The translations under genes were made by a program, and so were the position numbers. Shown here one piece after another: positions 6,872 to 13,553 of a DNA stretch of 14,678 nucleotides. Location: positions 1 to 14,678 of the forward strand of contig JAAYVT010000647.1 in assembly GCA_012517025.1 (NCBI GenBank). The letters run 5' to 3'. Position 1 is the stretch's first letter. Each line of letters starts with the position of its first letter. Source of the stretch: Phyllobacteriaceae bacterium. GTDB lineage: Bacteria; Pseudomonadota; Alphaproteobacteria; Rhizobiales; Ancalomicrobiaceae. The notes beneath the pieces are model-generated. The model made no database searches. It saw nothing but the letters and a program-made list of their open reading frames with translations, and was not told the DNA's origin.

Positions 6872-8017
6872 TCACACCGGCTCGATGTCGCCCTTCGCCC
6901 AGCCCTCGATCGTCTCCGCCTTCCAATCGGCGTAACGCCCCGCCTCGATGGCGGCGCGGGCACCGGCGGTGAGCGTCTGATAATAGGCGAGGTTGATGCG
7001 GGTGAGCAGCATGGCGCCGAGCGTCTCGCCGGTGCGCACCAAGTGGTGCAGATAGGCGCGCGACCACTCGCGCGCCGCCGGCTCCGGGCTCTCCGCGTCG
7101 ATCGGGCGGGGATCGTCGGCGTGGCGGGCGTTCTTGAGGTTCACCCGGCCGCGGGCGGTGAAGATCTGGCCGTGCCGCCCGGCACGGGTCGGCATCACGC
7201 AGTCGAACATGTCGATGCCGCGCTCGATCGCCTCGACGATGTCGTGCGGCGTGCCGACCCCCATCAGGTAACGCGGCCGATCGGCCGGCAACAGCGGCGT
7301 GGTCGCGGCGATCACCCTGAGCATCACGTCCTGCGGTTCGCCGACGGCGAGGCCGCCGAGGGCGTAGCCGTGGAAGCCGATGTCGACGAGGCCGCGCGCC
7401 GAACGCTCGCGCAGCTCGAGGTCGTCGCCACCCTGAACGATGCCGAAGACGCCGTGACCGCGCTTTCCGAAGAACGCTCGCTTGGAGCGCTCGCCCCAGC
7501 GCAGCGACAGCTCCATGGCGCGTTCCATGTCGGGGCGAGTGGTCGGCAGCTTGACGCATTCGTCGAGCTGCATCTGGATGTTCGAGCCGAGCAGGCCCTG
7601 GATCTCCAGGCTGCGCTCCGGCGTCAGCTCGTATTTGGCGCCGTCGATGTGCGAGGAGAAGGTGACGCCCTTCTCGGTGATCTTGCGCAGTTGGGCGAGC
7701 GACATCACCTGGAAGCCGCCGGAATCGGTCAGGATCGGGTGCGGCCAGTTCATGAAGCGGTGCAACCCGCCGAGCCGCGCCACCCGCTCGGCGCCGGGGC
7801 GCAGCATCAAGTGATAGGTGTTGCCGAGGATGACGTCGGCGCCGAGCGCCCGGACCTGCTCGGGATACATGCACTTGACCGTCGCCTGAGTGCCGACCGG
7901 CATGAAGGCGGGGGTGCGGATCTCGCCGTGCGCCGTCGTCACCACGCCGCGCCGCGCCATTCCGTCGGTGGCGAGGAGGCGGAAGCCGAAGTCGGGGGTC
8001 TCGGAGGTGTCGGTCAT
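6872..8017 (-). CDS. tgt: tRNA-guanine transglycosylase Tgt, zinc ligands replaced
   Basis: 381-residue cytoplasmic enzyme that exchanges guanine-34 of Asp, Asn, His and Tyr tRNAs for the queuosine precursor preQ1. The TIM-barrel motifs are intact: Asp98 in Leu-Thr-Asp-Ser-Gly-Gly-Phe-Gln, the Leu-Asp-Glu-Cys block (151-154), Gln-Gly-Gly (195-197), and Asp272 in Phe-Asp-Cys-Val-Met-Pro-Thr-Arg, matching the catalytic residues of Zymomonas mobilis Tgt (Asp102, Asp280). The usual C-terminal zinc site is gone. Where homologues have Cys-x-Cys-x2-Cys and a later His, this protein has Ser310, Glu312, Ala315 and Ile341, although the flanking Arg-Pro-Ile-Asp, Ser-Arg-Ala-Tyr-Leu-His-His-Leu and Asn-Leu-Ala-Tyr-Tyr align without gaps. 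Length is normal and no frame break is seen. The start overlaps the queA stop by four bases (ATGA), so the two genes are co-translated. Confidence 0.95.
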   Translation of the reverse strand: MTDTSETPDFGFRLLATDGMARRGVVTTAHGEIRTPAFMPVGTQATVKCMYPEQVRALGADVILGNTYHLMLRPGAERVARLGGLHRFMNWPHPILTDSGGFQVMSLAQLRKITEKGVTFSSHIDGAKYELTPERSLEIQGLLGSNIQMQLDECVKLPTTRPDMERAMELSLRWGERSKRAFFGKRGHGVFGIVQGGDDLELRERSARGLVDIGFHGYALGGLAVGEPQDVMLRVIAATTPLLPADRPRYLMGVGTPHDIVEAIERGIDMFDCVMPTRAGRHGQIFTARGRVNLKNARHADDPRPIDAESPEPAAREWSRAYLHHLVRTGETLGAMLLTRINLAYYQTLTAGARAAIEAGRYADWKAETIEGWAKGDIEPV

Positions 8018-9096
8018 CGGGCGTCCGGGAAGAGCAACGAGGCGTCGCCGTAGGAATAGAAGCGGTAGCCGGTTTCGATCGCGTGGGCATAGGCCGTCTT
8101 CATCCGGTCGAGGCCGGTGAAGGCGGAAACGAGCATGAACAACGTCGAGCGCGGCAGGTGGAAGTTGGTCATCAGCGCGTCGATCGAGCGGACCTTCCGC
8201 CCCGGCGTGATGAAGATGTCGGTCGCCCCCGCCCAGGCGGAAAGGCGGCCGTCGTCGTCACAGGCGCTCTCCAGGATGCGCAGCGACGTCGTGCCGACCG
8301 CGACGATCCGCCCTCCCCGCGCCCGGACCGCGTTCAGCCGCTCGGCGACGTCCGCCGTCAGTACGCCGCTCTCGAAATGCATGACGTGGTCGGCGGTGTC
8401 GTCGACCTTGACGGGGAGGAAGGTGCCGGCGCCGACGTGCAGCGTCACGAAATGGCGTTCGACGCCGAGCGCGTCGAGGCGGGCGAACATCGCGTCGGTG
8501 AAGTGGAGGCCGGCGGTGGGTGCGGCCACCGCGCCCTCCTCGCGGGCGTAGATGGTCTGATAGTCGACGACGTCCTGCGCATCGGAGTCGCGCTTGGCGC
8601 CGATGTAGGGCGGCAGCGGCATCGCGCCGACGGCATGAATCGCCGCGTCGAGATCGGGCCCGGAGAGATCGAAGGCGAGATCGACGACGCCGTCGTCGCC
8701 CTTCGCCGTGACCGTGGCCCAAACCTCGCCGAGCAGACATGCCCTGCCCGCCTCGCCGAAGCGCACCCGATCCCCGACCTTGAGCCGCTTGCCGGGCCGG
8801 GCGAAGGCGCGCCAGCGCGCCGCGTCCACCCGCTCGATCAGGTTGAAGGCGATCGCCGTCGTCGCCTCGCCACGGATCCGCAGCCCGTGCAGCTCGGCCG
8901 GGATCACCTTGGTGTCGTTGAAGACGAGCGCATCGCCCGGCCGCAGGTACGACGGCAGATCGCCGACGGTGGCGTCGGTGAACTCGGGCACGGCGCCGGG
9001 ACGCACGACGAGCAGCCGCGCGCTCTCGCGCGGGGTCGCCGGGCGCAGGGCGATGCGTTCGGAAGGAAGTTCGAAATCGAAGAGGTCGACGCGCAT
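8014..9096 (-). CDS. queA: tRNA preQ1(34) S-adenosylmethionine ribosyltransferase-isomerase QueA
   Basis: 360-residue cytoplasmic enzyme that transfers and isomerises the ribosyl group of S-adenosylmethionine onto preQ1-modified tRNA, giving epoxyqueuosine. It acts directly after Tgt. Family motifs are present in order: Phe-Asp-Phe-Glu-Leu-Pro near the N-terminus, Val-Phe-Asn-Asp-Thr-Lys-Val-Ile, Ala-Ala-Pro-Thr-Ala-Gly-Leu-His-Phe, Leu-His-Val-Gly-Ala-Gly-Thr-Phe, Thr-Asp-Ile-Phe-Ile-Thr-Pro-Gly, Thr-Asn-Phe-His-Leu-Pro and the C-terminal Phe-Tyr-Ser-Tyr-Gly-Asp-Ala. The ATG at 9096 is chosen over one at 9165: it gives the standard Met-Arg-Val-Asp-Leu-Phe-Asp-Phe start and has AAGAAGG about seven bases upstream. 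First gene of a two-gene queA-tgt operon; its stop overlaps the tgt start. Confidence 0.96.
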   Translation of the reverse strand: MRVDLFDFELPSERIALRPATPRESARLLVVRPGAVPEFTDATVGDLPSYLRPGDALVFNDTKVIPAELHGLRIRGEATTAIAFNLIERVDAARWRAFARPGKRLKVGDRVRFGEAGRACLLGEVWATVTAKGDDGVVDLAFDLSGPDLDAAIHAVGAMPLPPYIGAKRDSDAQDVVDYQTIYAREEGAVAAPTAGLHFTDAMFARLDALGVERHFVTLHVGAGTFLPVKVDDTADHVMHFESGVLTADVAERLNAVRARGGRIVAVGTTSLRILESACDDDGRLSAWAGATDIFITPGRKVRSIDALMTNFHLPRSTLFMLVSAFTGLDRMKTAYAHAIETGYRFYSYGDASLLFPDAR

Positions 9097-9168
9097 GGGG
9101 CGCCTTCTTAGCCTAGATGACGGCCCGAAGGCCAGGGGTCGATGCCGCCACCCCGCGAGGAACACGCG

Positions 9169-9197
9169 TTGCCGCGCCTCGACGCCTCGACTAGACT
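9169..9197 (+). promoter_or_regulatory. Candidate promoter for the LysE exporter gene
   Basis: TTGCCG (9169-9174) and TAGACT (9192-9197) are 17 bases apart, four of six matches each to sigma-70 boxes, in the 119-base gap between divergent queA and the exporter. The leader would be only about 10 bases, barely holding the GAGGAG at 9204-9209, which weakens the call. Confidence 0.25.
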
Positions 9198-9215
9198 TTC
9201 GACGAGGAGAACCCG

Positions 9216-9848
9216 ATGCCCCATGCGACCCACGTCTTCGCCTTCACGCTCGTCGTCGTCGGAATGGTGATGACGCCCGGTCCGAACATGATCTATCTGA
9301 TCTCGCGATCGCTGTCGCAGGGGCGCACCGCCGGCCTGATCTCGCTCGCCGGGGTCGGCCTCGGCTTCGCGGTCTACATGACCGCCGCGGTCTTCGGCCT
9401 CACCGCCCTGCTCTTCGCGGTGCCCTACGCCTACGATGCCCTCCGCTTCGCCGGCGCGCTCTATCTCCTGTGGCTGGCGTGGAGCGCGGTGCGGCCGGGC
9501 GGACGCTCTCCGTTCCTGGTCGCCGGGCTCGCCGCCCACGCGCCGTGGCGGCTGTTCGCCATGGGGTTCGTCACCAATCTGCTCAACCCGAAGATCGCGG
9601 TGCTCTATCTGGCGCTGCTGCAGCAATTCGTCGATCCATCGATCGGCAACGTCCTCGGCCAATCGCTGCTGCTCGGCTCGATCCAGATCGTGGTGAGCCT
9701 CGCCGGCAACGCGATTGTCGTCTTCACCGCCGGATCGATCGCCGCTCATCTCGTCAAGCGGCCGGTCTGGGCGGCCGTCCAACGCTGGCTGATGGGGACG
9801 GTCCTCGCCGGTCTGGCGGTGCGGATGATCGCCGACGGCCACCGCTGA
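9216..9848 (+). CDS. LysE/RhtB family amino-acid exporter
   Basis: 210-residue inner-membrane protein of the LysE translocator superfamily (RhtB branch), which exports amino acids or related metabolites. The diagnostic Thr-Pro-Gly-Pro-Asn-Met is at residues 17-22 in the first membrane helix. A Gly-rich second helix, Gly-Ala-Leu-Tyr-Leu-Leu-Trp-Leu-Ala in the third, and Gly-Phe-Val-Thr-Asn-Leu-Leu-Asn-Pro-Lys (about 115-124) follow, then two or three C-terminal helices, giving the usual six-helix fold and length. GAGGAG (9204-9209) six bases before the ATG supports the start. It is divergent from queA and convergent with the cyclophilin gene, with a hairpin between, so it is probably monocistronic. 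LysE-type genes often sit beside a LysR regulator, but none is here. The substrate cannot be told from sequence. Confidence 0.9.
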   Translation: MPHATHVFAFTLVVVGMVMTPGPNMIYLISRSLSQGRTAGLISLAGVGLGFAVYMTAAVFGLTALLFAVPYAYDALRFAGALYLLWLAWSAVRPGGRSPFLVAGLAAHAPWRLFAMGFVTNLLNPKIAVLYLALLQQFVDPSIGNVLGQSLLLGSIQIVVSLAGNAIVVFTAGSIAAHLVKRPVWAAVQRWLMGTVLAGLAVRMIADGHR

Positions 9849-9873
9849 GGCGCGCCGCCCGTCCACGACGCGA

Positions 9874-9901
9874 AACGGCCGAGGCTTTCGCCCCGGCCGT
9901 T
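9874..9901. terminator. Hairpin between convergent lysE-type and cyclophilin genes
   Basis: AACGGCCGAGG (9874-9884) pairs with CCCCGGCCGTT (9891-9901) over 11 positions with a single A-C mismatch, around a six-base loop CTTTCG. It lies 25 bases after the exporter stop and 22 bases beyond the cyclophilin stop, so it may end both transcripts. No clear T-tract on either side. Confidence 0.6.
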
Positions 9902-9923
9902 CGAAACGTCGCTCGGTTTCGGC

Positions 9924-10400
9924 TCAGCCTTCGACGTCGGCGAGCACCTTCACCGAGATCATCTTGTCGGGATCCTTGACCGGCTCGCCGCGCTTGATCT
10001 TGTCGACGTTCTCCATGCCTTCCACGACCTTGCCCCACACCGTGTACTGACGATCGAGGAAGCGGGCGTCGTCGAAGCAGATGAAGAACTGCGAGTTGGC
10101 CGAGTTCGGGTTCATCGCGCGCGCCATCGAGGCGGTGCCGCGGACGTGCGGCTCGGCGTTGAACTCCTGCTTCAGGTCCGGGTACTTCGAGCCGCCGGTG
10201 CCGGTGCCGTGCGGGCAGCCGGTCTGCGCCATGAAGCCTTCGATCACCCGATGGAAGACGATGCCGTCGTAGAAGCCCTCACGCGCCAGCTTCTTGATGT
10301 GGGCGACGTGGTTGGGCGCGAGGTCCGGGCGCATCGCGATGACGACCTTGCCCTTGGTGGTTTCGATGACGAGGGTGTTTTCCGGGTCGAGAGCGGTCAT
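9924..10400 (-). CDS. Cytoplasmic cyclophilin-type peptidyl-prolyl isomerase
   Basis: 158-residue cyclophilin that catalyses cis-trans isomerisation of Xaa-Pro bonds, probably as a folding helper in the cytoplasm, since no signal peptide is present. Active-site motifs are intact: Phe-His-Arg-Val-Ile with catalytic Arg51, Phe-Met-Ala-Gln-Thr-Gly (56-61), the Gly/Ser/Tyr loop leading into Glu-Phe (79-80), Ser-Met-Ala-Arg (91-94) and Asn-Ser-Gln-Phe-Phe-Ile (102-107). Length matches the single-domain PpiB type (about 160 residues). It starts with ATG and lies 125 bases downstream of the TfoX-domain gene on the same strand; that gap shows no gene and could hold a promoter. It converges on the LysE gene with a hairpin between. 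The family is certain; ppiA/ppiB naming is not, so no symbol is given. Confidence 0.94.
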   Translation of the reverse strand: MTALDPENTLVIETTKGKVVIAMRPDLAPNHVAHIKKLAREGFYDGIVFHRVIEGFMAQTGCPHGTGTGGSKYPDLKQEFNAEPHVRGTASMARAMNPNSANSQFFICFDDARFLDRQYTVWGKVVEGMENVDKIKRGEPVKDPDKMISVKVLADVEG

Positions 10401-10525
10401 GGGAAATGTCGGTCCCTTGAGATGAGGAGCGGAAGGAAGCCACGAGCGGGTGTGCCGCCGCGCGTTTCCCGTCGGTCTCCCGCCTTATCGACCGAAACCG
10501 CGCCGAGGGCAACGAGCGATTCGCT

Positions 10526-10909
10526 TCAAGCTTCCGCGACGTCCACCGACTTGCGCGAGCGCGCCCGGCGCGGCTTCGCCGCCTTCGCCGCCGCCGCCCG
10601 TCGCGCCGCCGCGATCGCGCCGCGCGCCCATTCGGCGAAGACCTCGGGGTCGTCGAAGACCTCCTCCGGCGCCCGCGCGTAGGACATCACCGTGGTCCGG
10701 CCGGTCGCCGTCGTATAGGAGAAGCGCGGCAGATCGCGGGCGTCGAAGGCCGGCGCGTTGTCGCCGTCGACCTTGAAGTAGAGCGTGTCGGCGATCACCA
10801 GCGCGAAGGCGAGGCCCTCGTGCCACAGGCACAGGCCGCCGAACATCCGCTTCGAGGTGACTTGCCCGAGCGGTCGGCAGAGGTCGCGGAAGAATTCGAC
10901 GTCGATCAT
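10526..10909 (-). CDS. TfoX/Sxy N-terminal domain protein
   Basis: 127-residue protein with a single TfoX N-terminal domain. In gammaproteobacteria TfoX/Sxy promotes competence-gene expression together with CRP, but short stand-alone N-terminal-domain proteins are common in alphaproteobacteria and their role is unclear. The signature Ser-Lys-Arg-Met-Phe-Gly-Gly is at about residues 19-25, followed by alternating strands ending in Leu-Tyr-Phe-Lys-Val-Asp and the Phe-Ser-Tyr then Met-Ser-Tyr blocks near residues 67-80. The last 30 residues are an Ala/Lys/Arg-rich tail that could bind nucleic acid. The C-terminal domain of full-length TfoX is missing. ATG 10909 is preceded directly by an in-frame GTG (10912), and an AAGGGA upstream fits either. 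It lies 45 bases downstream of the exporter gene on the same strand. Confidence 0.82.
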   Translation of the reverse strand: MIDVEFFRDLCRPLGQVTSKRMFGGLCLWHEGLAFALVIADTLYFKVDGDNAPAFDARDLPRFSYTTATGRTTVMSYARAPEEVFDDPEVFAEWARGAIAAARRAAAAKAAKPRRARSRKSVDVAEA

Positions 10910-10954
10910 CACACGAGATCCCTTCGAACCCGCCGTCCGTGCGTCGCGCCGCCG

Positions 10955-11599
10955 TCATCCCCGCCAGGCGGCGAGGAGGTCGACGAAGGCCGGCTCCAAC
11001 GAGGCGACGAGCGCCAGAGCCATGGTGACGTTGAACAGGCGGAGCCGCAACGGATCGCGCAGCCAGCGGGCGATGCCGGCGCCGAGCGCGGTCCACGCGG
11101 CGGTGGAGAAGACCGCCACCACGAAGAACACCGTCATCAGCAACGCCGCCCCGGCGAGCGAGCCGAAGCCTTCGGGGACGTAGACCGACACCGCCGAGAT
11201 CACCACCACCCAGCCCTTGGCGTTGACCCACTGAAATCCCATCGCCTGGAAGAAGCCGAAGGGTTTGGCCCGCCGCGCCCCCGGTCCGGGATCGATGCCG
11301 CGCGCCACCGGCTGGAAGGCGATGCGGGCGGCGAGCCACAGGAGATAGACGACGCCCGCCGCCTCGATCGCGGTTCTGAGCCACGGCAGGGCGCGGAAGG
11401 TCTCGCCGAGGCCGAGCGCCACGAAACCGGCGAGCAACGGATGGCCGAGCGCCACCCCCGCCATGTGCGGCAGGGTGCGGCGGAACCCGAAGTTCACGCC
11501 GGAGGCGAGCAACATCACGTTGTTGGGCCCCGGGGTGAAGGCGCCGACGACGGAGAAGATCAGGAGCGCGATCAGCTGATCGGCGACGGAGGAGGACAT
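10955..11599 (-). CDS. LysE/RhtB family amino-acid exporter (second)
   Basis: 214-residue inner-membrane LysE superfamily exporter, only distantly similar to the one at 9216-9848. Thr-Pro-Gly-Pro-Asn-Asn falls in the first membrane helix, followed by a second Gly-rich helix, Val-Val-Tyr-Leu-Leu-Trp-Leu-Ala in the third, and Gly-Phe-Gln-Trp-Val-Asn-Ala-Lys-Gly-Trp, the variant seen in EamB/YfiK-like (cysteine and O-acetylserine) exporters. The C-terminal half holds three more hydrophobic segments. The ATG at 11599 is preferred over an in-frame GTG six bases upstream, because AGGG then sits at a usable distance. It is 40 bases downstream of the NifX-like gene on the same strand and could be read through from the suf-tenA genes. 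A cysteine-related substrate next to a cysteine desulfurase would be attractive, but the sequence does not prove it. Confidence 0.87.
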   Translation of the reverse strand: MSSSVADQLIALLIFSVVGAFTPGPNNVMLLASGVNFGFRRTLPHMAGVALGHPLLAGFVALGLGETFRALPWLRTAIEAAGVVYLLWLAARIAFQPVARGIDPGPGARRAKPFGFFQAMGFQWVNAKGWVVVISAVSVYVPEGFGSLAGAALLMTVFFVVAVFSTAAWTALGAGIARWLRDPLRLRLFNVTMALALVASLEPAFVDLLAAWRG

Positions 11600-11639
11600 C
11601 GGCACCCTGGGAGCAGGAGAAGATCGCCCGCACCCGGAT

Positions 11640-12032
11640 TCAATGGCGCGAGAACAGGTCGCGCAGCTTACACAAGGACGTGGTGATGTCGAACGACTGT
11701 TCGGGAAGCGCCTCGCCGCGGACGAGCCGCAGCAGCGCCTCGGTCGGATCGGTCTCGCCGGTCAGCACCACTTCGGCGCCGCGCGTCTTCAGGTGACCCA
11801 CGAAGCCGTCGCCGGCGCTTCCCGCCACCACCAGCTCGACTCCGTCGAGCGGATGCGGCCGGTCGTCGGCGAATTCGTGGAAGACCTCGTCCTTGGCGAG
11901 CTCGATCCGGGTCGGTTCCGGCAGCCCGTCCGGTCCGACGCCGGCGGCGAGGTCGTGGAGGAGCCAGGAGCGCGCCTTGCCGGCGTGGCCGGCGACCGTC
12001 TTTCCATCCCGGGTCGGCATCGCGATCTTCAT
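11640..12032 (-). CDS. NifX/NafY-like (dinitrogenase cofactor-type) domain protein
   Basis: 130-residue protein built from one domain of the type found in NifX, NafY and the C-terminus of NifB, which in nitrogen fixers bind iron-molybdenum cofactor or its Fe-S precursor; stand-alone members occur in non-fixers with unknown roles. It begins Met-Lys-Ile-Ala-Met-Pro and has Gly-His-Ala-Gly-Lys-Ala at 15-20 where relatives have Gly-His-Phe-Gly. A Gly/Asp-rich turn is at 71-76, then Lys-Thr-Arg-Gly-Ala-Glu-Val-Val-Leu-Thr-Gly-Glu (82-93), the usual end of this fold. The only cysteine is Cys121, in Ser-Leu-Cys-Lys-Leu. The ATG at 12032 has GGAGGGG four bases upstream; a longer frame from 12290 would run through the tenA 3' end and is rejected. 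It lies 71 bases downstream of tenA. No other nif gene is in the window. Confidence 0.8.
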   Translation of the reverse strand: MKIAMPTRDGKTVAGHAGKARSWLLHDLAAGVGPDGLPEPTRIELAKDEVFHEFADDRPHPLDGVELVVAGSAGDGFVGHLKTRGAEVVLTGETDPTEALLRLVRGEALPEQSFDITTSLCKLRDLFSRH

Positions 12033-12103
12033 CGGTCCCCTCCGTCGATGCGATGGAATTCCACCAGTGGAGAGGCGCCGCCGCCGCGTCGCCATGATGC
12101 GGA

Positions 12104-12772
12104 TCAATCGACGGCGGCTTCGAGCCCCATCGACCAGAAATCCGCTTCGAGCAGGCTCGCCCGCGCGAAGATCTCGGCGAGGTCGGCGAACCGCGCCTCG
12201 GTCAGCGAACGCTCGGCCAGGCGGTCGAGATGGGTGCGGGCGGCGCGCGCCACCTGCAGATAGACGTCGCCGGCGTATTCGACGATCCACTCGGCGTAGG
12301 GATTGGCCGGATCGAGGGCGCCGGGGCGCTCCATCAGCCGCGTCGCGATTTCGGCGTACCCGACGATGCAGGGGGCGAGCGCCACGTGCAGATCGAGCAG
12401 ATCGCCGCGCAGGCCGGTGTCGAGCACGAAGCGGGTGTAGGCGACGGTGGCGCGATGCTCCGGTGTGGTCTCAAGCACGGCGAGAGGAATGCCGCGCCGC
12501 TCGCAGAGCCGCACGTGCAGGTCCATCTCGACGTCGAGGATGGCGGCGAGCCCCGCTTGCGCCGCCCGCATGTCGGCGAGGTCGCGTCCCTTGTAGACGG
12601 CGAGCGCGTAGGCGCGGGCGAATTGGATCAGGAACAGCCAGTCCTGCACCAGATAGGCGTCGAAGGCGGCCTTCGGCAGGGTGCCGTCGCCGAGGTCCGC
12701 GACGAAGCGGTGTTCGACGTAGGCGCGCCACGCCTCGGGGCGCGCGGCGCGCAGGCGGTCGAAGAGATCCAT
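12104..12772 (-). CDS. tenA: TenA family thiaminase II / aminopyrimidine aminohydrolase
   Basis: 222-residue cytoplasmic enzyme of the TenA family with the class-defining cysteine. Bacillus subtilis TenA hydrolyses aminomethyl-pyrimidine breakdown products of thiamine to HMP for salvage, and can split thiamine. Key residues are present and nearly share B. subtilis numbering: Asp44 in Val-Gln-Asp-Trp, nucleophile Cys135 in Ala-Pro-Cys, Tyr139, Tyr166 and the C-terminal Glu209 in Leu-Glu-Ala-Asp-Phe-Trp. Length is normal (B. subtilis TenA is about 236). The ATG at 12772 shares one base with the sufA stop (TGATG), a classic coupled junction; an in-frame GTG three bases upstream is the alternative. 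No thiamine riboswitch is possible directly upstream because the preceding bases are sufA coding sequence. Location behind sufA is unusual for a thiamine gene. Confidence 0.91.
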   Translation of the reverse strand: MDLFDRLRAARPEAWRAYVEHRFVADLGDGTLPKAAFDAYLVQDWLFLIQFARAYALAVYKGRDLADMRAAQAGLAAILDVEMDLHVRLCERRGIPLAVLETTPEHRATVAYTRFVLDTGLRGDLLDLHVALAPCIVGYAEIATRLMERPGALDPANPYAEWIVEYAGDVYLQVARAARTHLDRLAERSLTEARFADLAEIFARASLLEADFWSMGLEAAVD

Positions 12773-13134
12773 CACACCTTCGCCGGCTCGATCGCGACCG
12801 ATTCGCCGCAGCCGCAGGCGGAGATCTGGTTCGGGTTCTCGAACACGAAGGTCGACGCCATCTTGTCGGTCTTGAAGTCGACCGTGGTGCCGAGCAGATA
12901 GAGCGTCGCGGTCGGATCGACGAACACCTTGACGCCGTCGACCTCGACCACGTCGTCCTTCGGATCGGCTTCCGCCACCATCTCGAAGCGATAGGTCATC
13001 CCGGCGCAGCCGCCTTTTTCGAGCCCAAGACGGAGCCCGGCGAGCGGCGTCGCCGACGAGGCGATGATCGACTTCACCCGGGCCACCGCCGCCGGCGTCA
13101 GCTTCACCACCGGCATGTCACCGAACAATCCCAT
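12772..13134 (-). CDS. sufA: SufA/IscA (HesB) type Fe-S cluster carrier
   Basis: 120-residue A-type carrier that accepts iron-sulfur clusters from the SUF scaffold and passes them to target enzymes. The three conserved ligands are present: Cys43 in Gly-Gly-Cys-Ala-Gly-Met and Cys107 and Cys109 in Ala-Cys-Gly-Cys-Gly. The rest is the usual HesB fold, with a helical start (Leu-Thr-Pro-Ala-Ala-Val-x-x-Val) and Gly-Leu-Arg-Leu-Gly-Leu before the first Cys. The ATG at 13134 is supported by GAGGAGG about eight bases upstream; Met7 is a weaker alternative. It lies 12 bases downstream of sufT and runs into tenA with a one-base overlap. The position after sufS and sufT makes sufA the natural name, though IscA-type naming would also be acceptable. 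Confidence 0.93.
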   Translation of the reverse strand: MGLFGDMPVVKLTPAAVARVKSIIASSATPLAGLRLGLEKGGCAGMTYRFEMVAEADPKDDVVEVDGVKVFVDPTATLYLLGTTVDFKTDKMASTFVFENPNQISACGCGESVAIEPAKV

Positions 13135-13146
13135 GATCGAACCTCC

Positions 13147-13533
13147 TCAATACATGTCGAGGGCAATGCGCGCCTCGTCCGACATGCGGCTCTGATCCCA
13201 CGGTGGATCGAACACCATGTTGACCGTGACCTCGTTGATCCCGGCGACGGCGCGGATGGCGTTCTGCACCCAGTCCGGCATCTCGCCGGCGACCGGACAG
13301 CCCGGCGCCGTCAACGTCATGTCGACCACGACGTTGCGGTCGTCGTCGATGTCGACCCGGTAGATCAGGCCGAGCTCGTAGATGTCGGCGGGGATCTCCG
13401 GGTCGTAGACCGTCTTCAGCGCCGCCACGATGTCTTGCGTCATCCGCGCCAGTTCGTCCGGCGGGATCGCAGATCCACCGGTGGTGGCGACCTGTGCGGG
13501 GCATTCGGAAAATGCCGGCGTCGTGCCTTCCAT
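13147..13533 (-). CDS. sufT: SUF system protein SufT (MIP18/DUF59 family)
   Basis: 128-residue protein of the MIP18/DUF59 family, called SufT when it sits in suf operons. It takes part in Fe-S cluster maturation, as shown for Staphylococcus aureus SufT, and shares its domain with PaaD and eukaryotic Cia2. The first 25 residues are a non-conserved leader. The domain then shows Val-Tyr-Asp-Pro-Glu-Ile-Pro (42-48) with Ile-Tyr-Glu-Leu-Gly-Leu-Ile-Tyr, Met-Thr-Leu-Thr-Ala-Pro-Gly-Cys-Pro-Val (the conserved cysteine, Cys79) and a C-terminal Phe-Asp-Pro-Pro-Trp-Asp-x-Ser-Arg-Met-Ser-Asp-Glu-Ala. The ATG at 13533 has AAGGAG nine bases upstream and lies 20 bases after the sufS stop. A longer frame upstream is a shadow of sufS and is rejected. 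Complete and ordinary. Confidence 0.93.
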   Translation of the reverse strand: MEGTTPAFSECPAQVATTGGSAIPPDELARMTQDIVAALKTVYDPEIPADIYELGLIYRVDIDDDRNVVVDMTLTAPGCPVAGEMPDWVQNAIRAVAGINEVTVNMVFDPPWDQSRMSDEARIALDMY

Positions 13534-13553
13534 GGCGAAGAACTCCTTGGCCC

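Noticed and set aside
12773..12900. Possible TPP riboswitch ahead of tenA
   Set aside because: The bases directly upstream of tenA are sufA coding sequence, and I see no thi-box-like conserved elements there.
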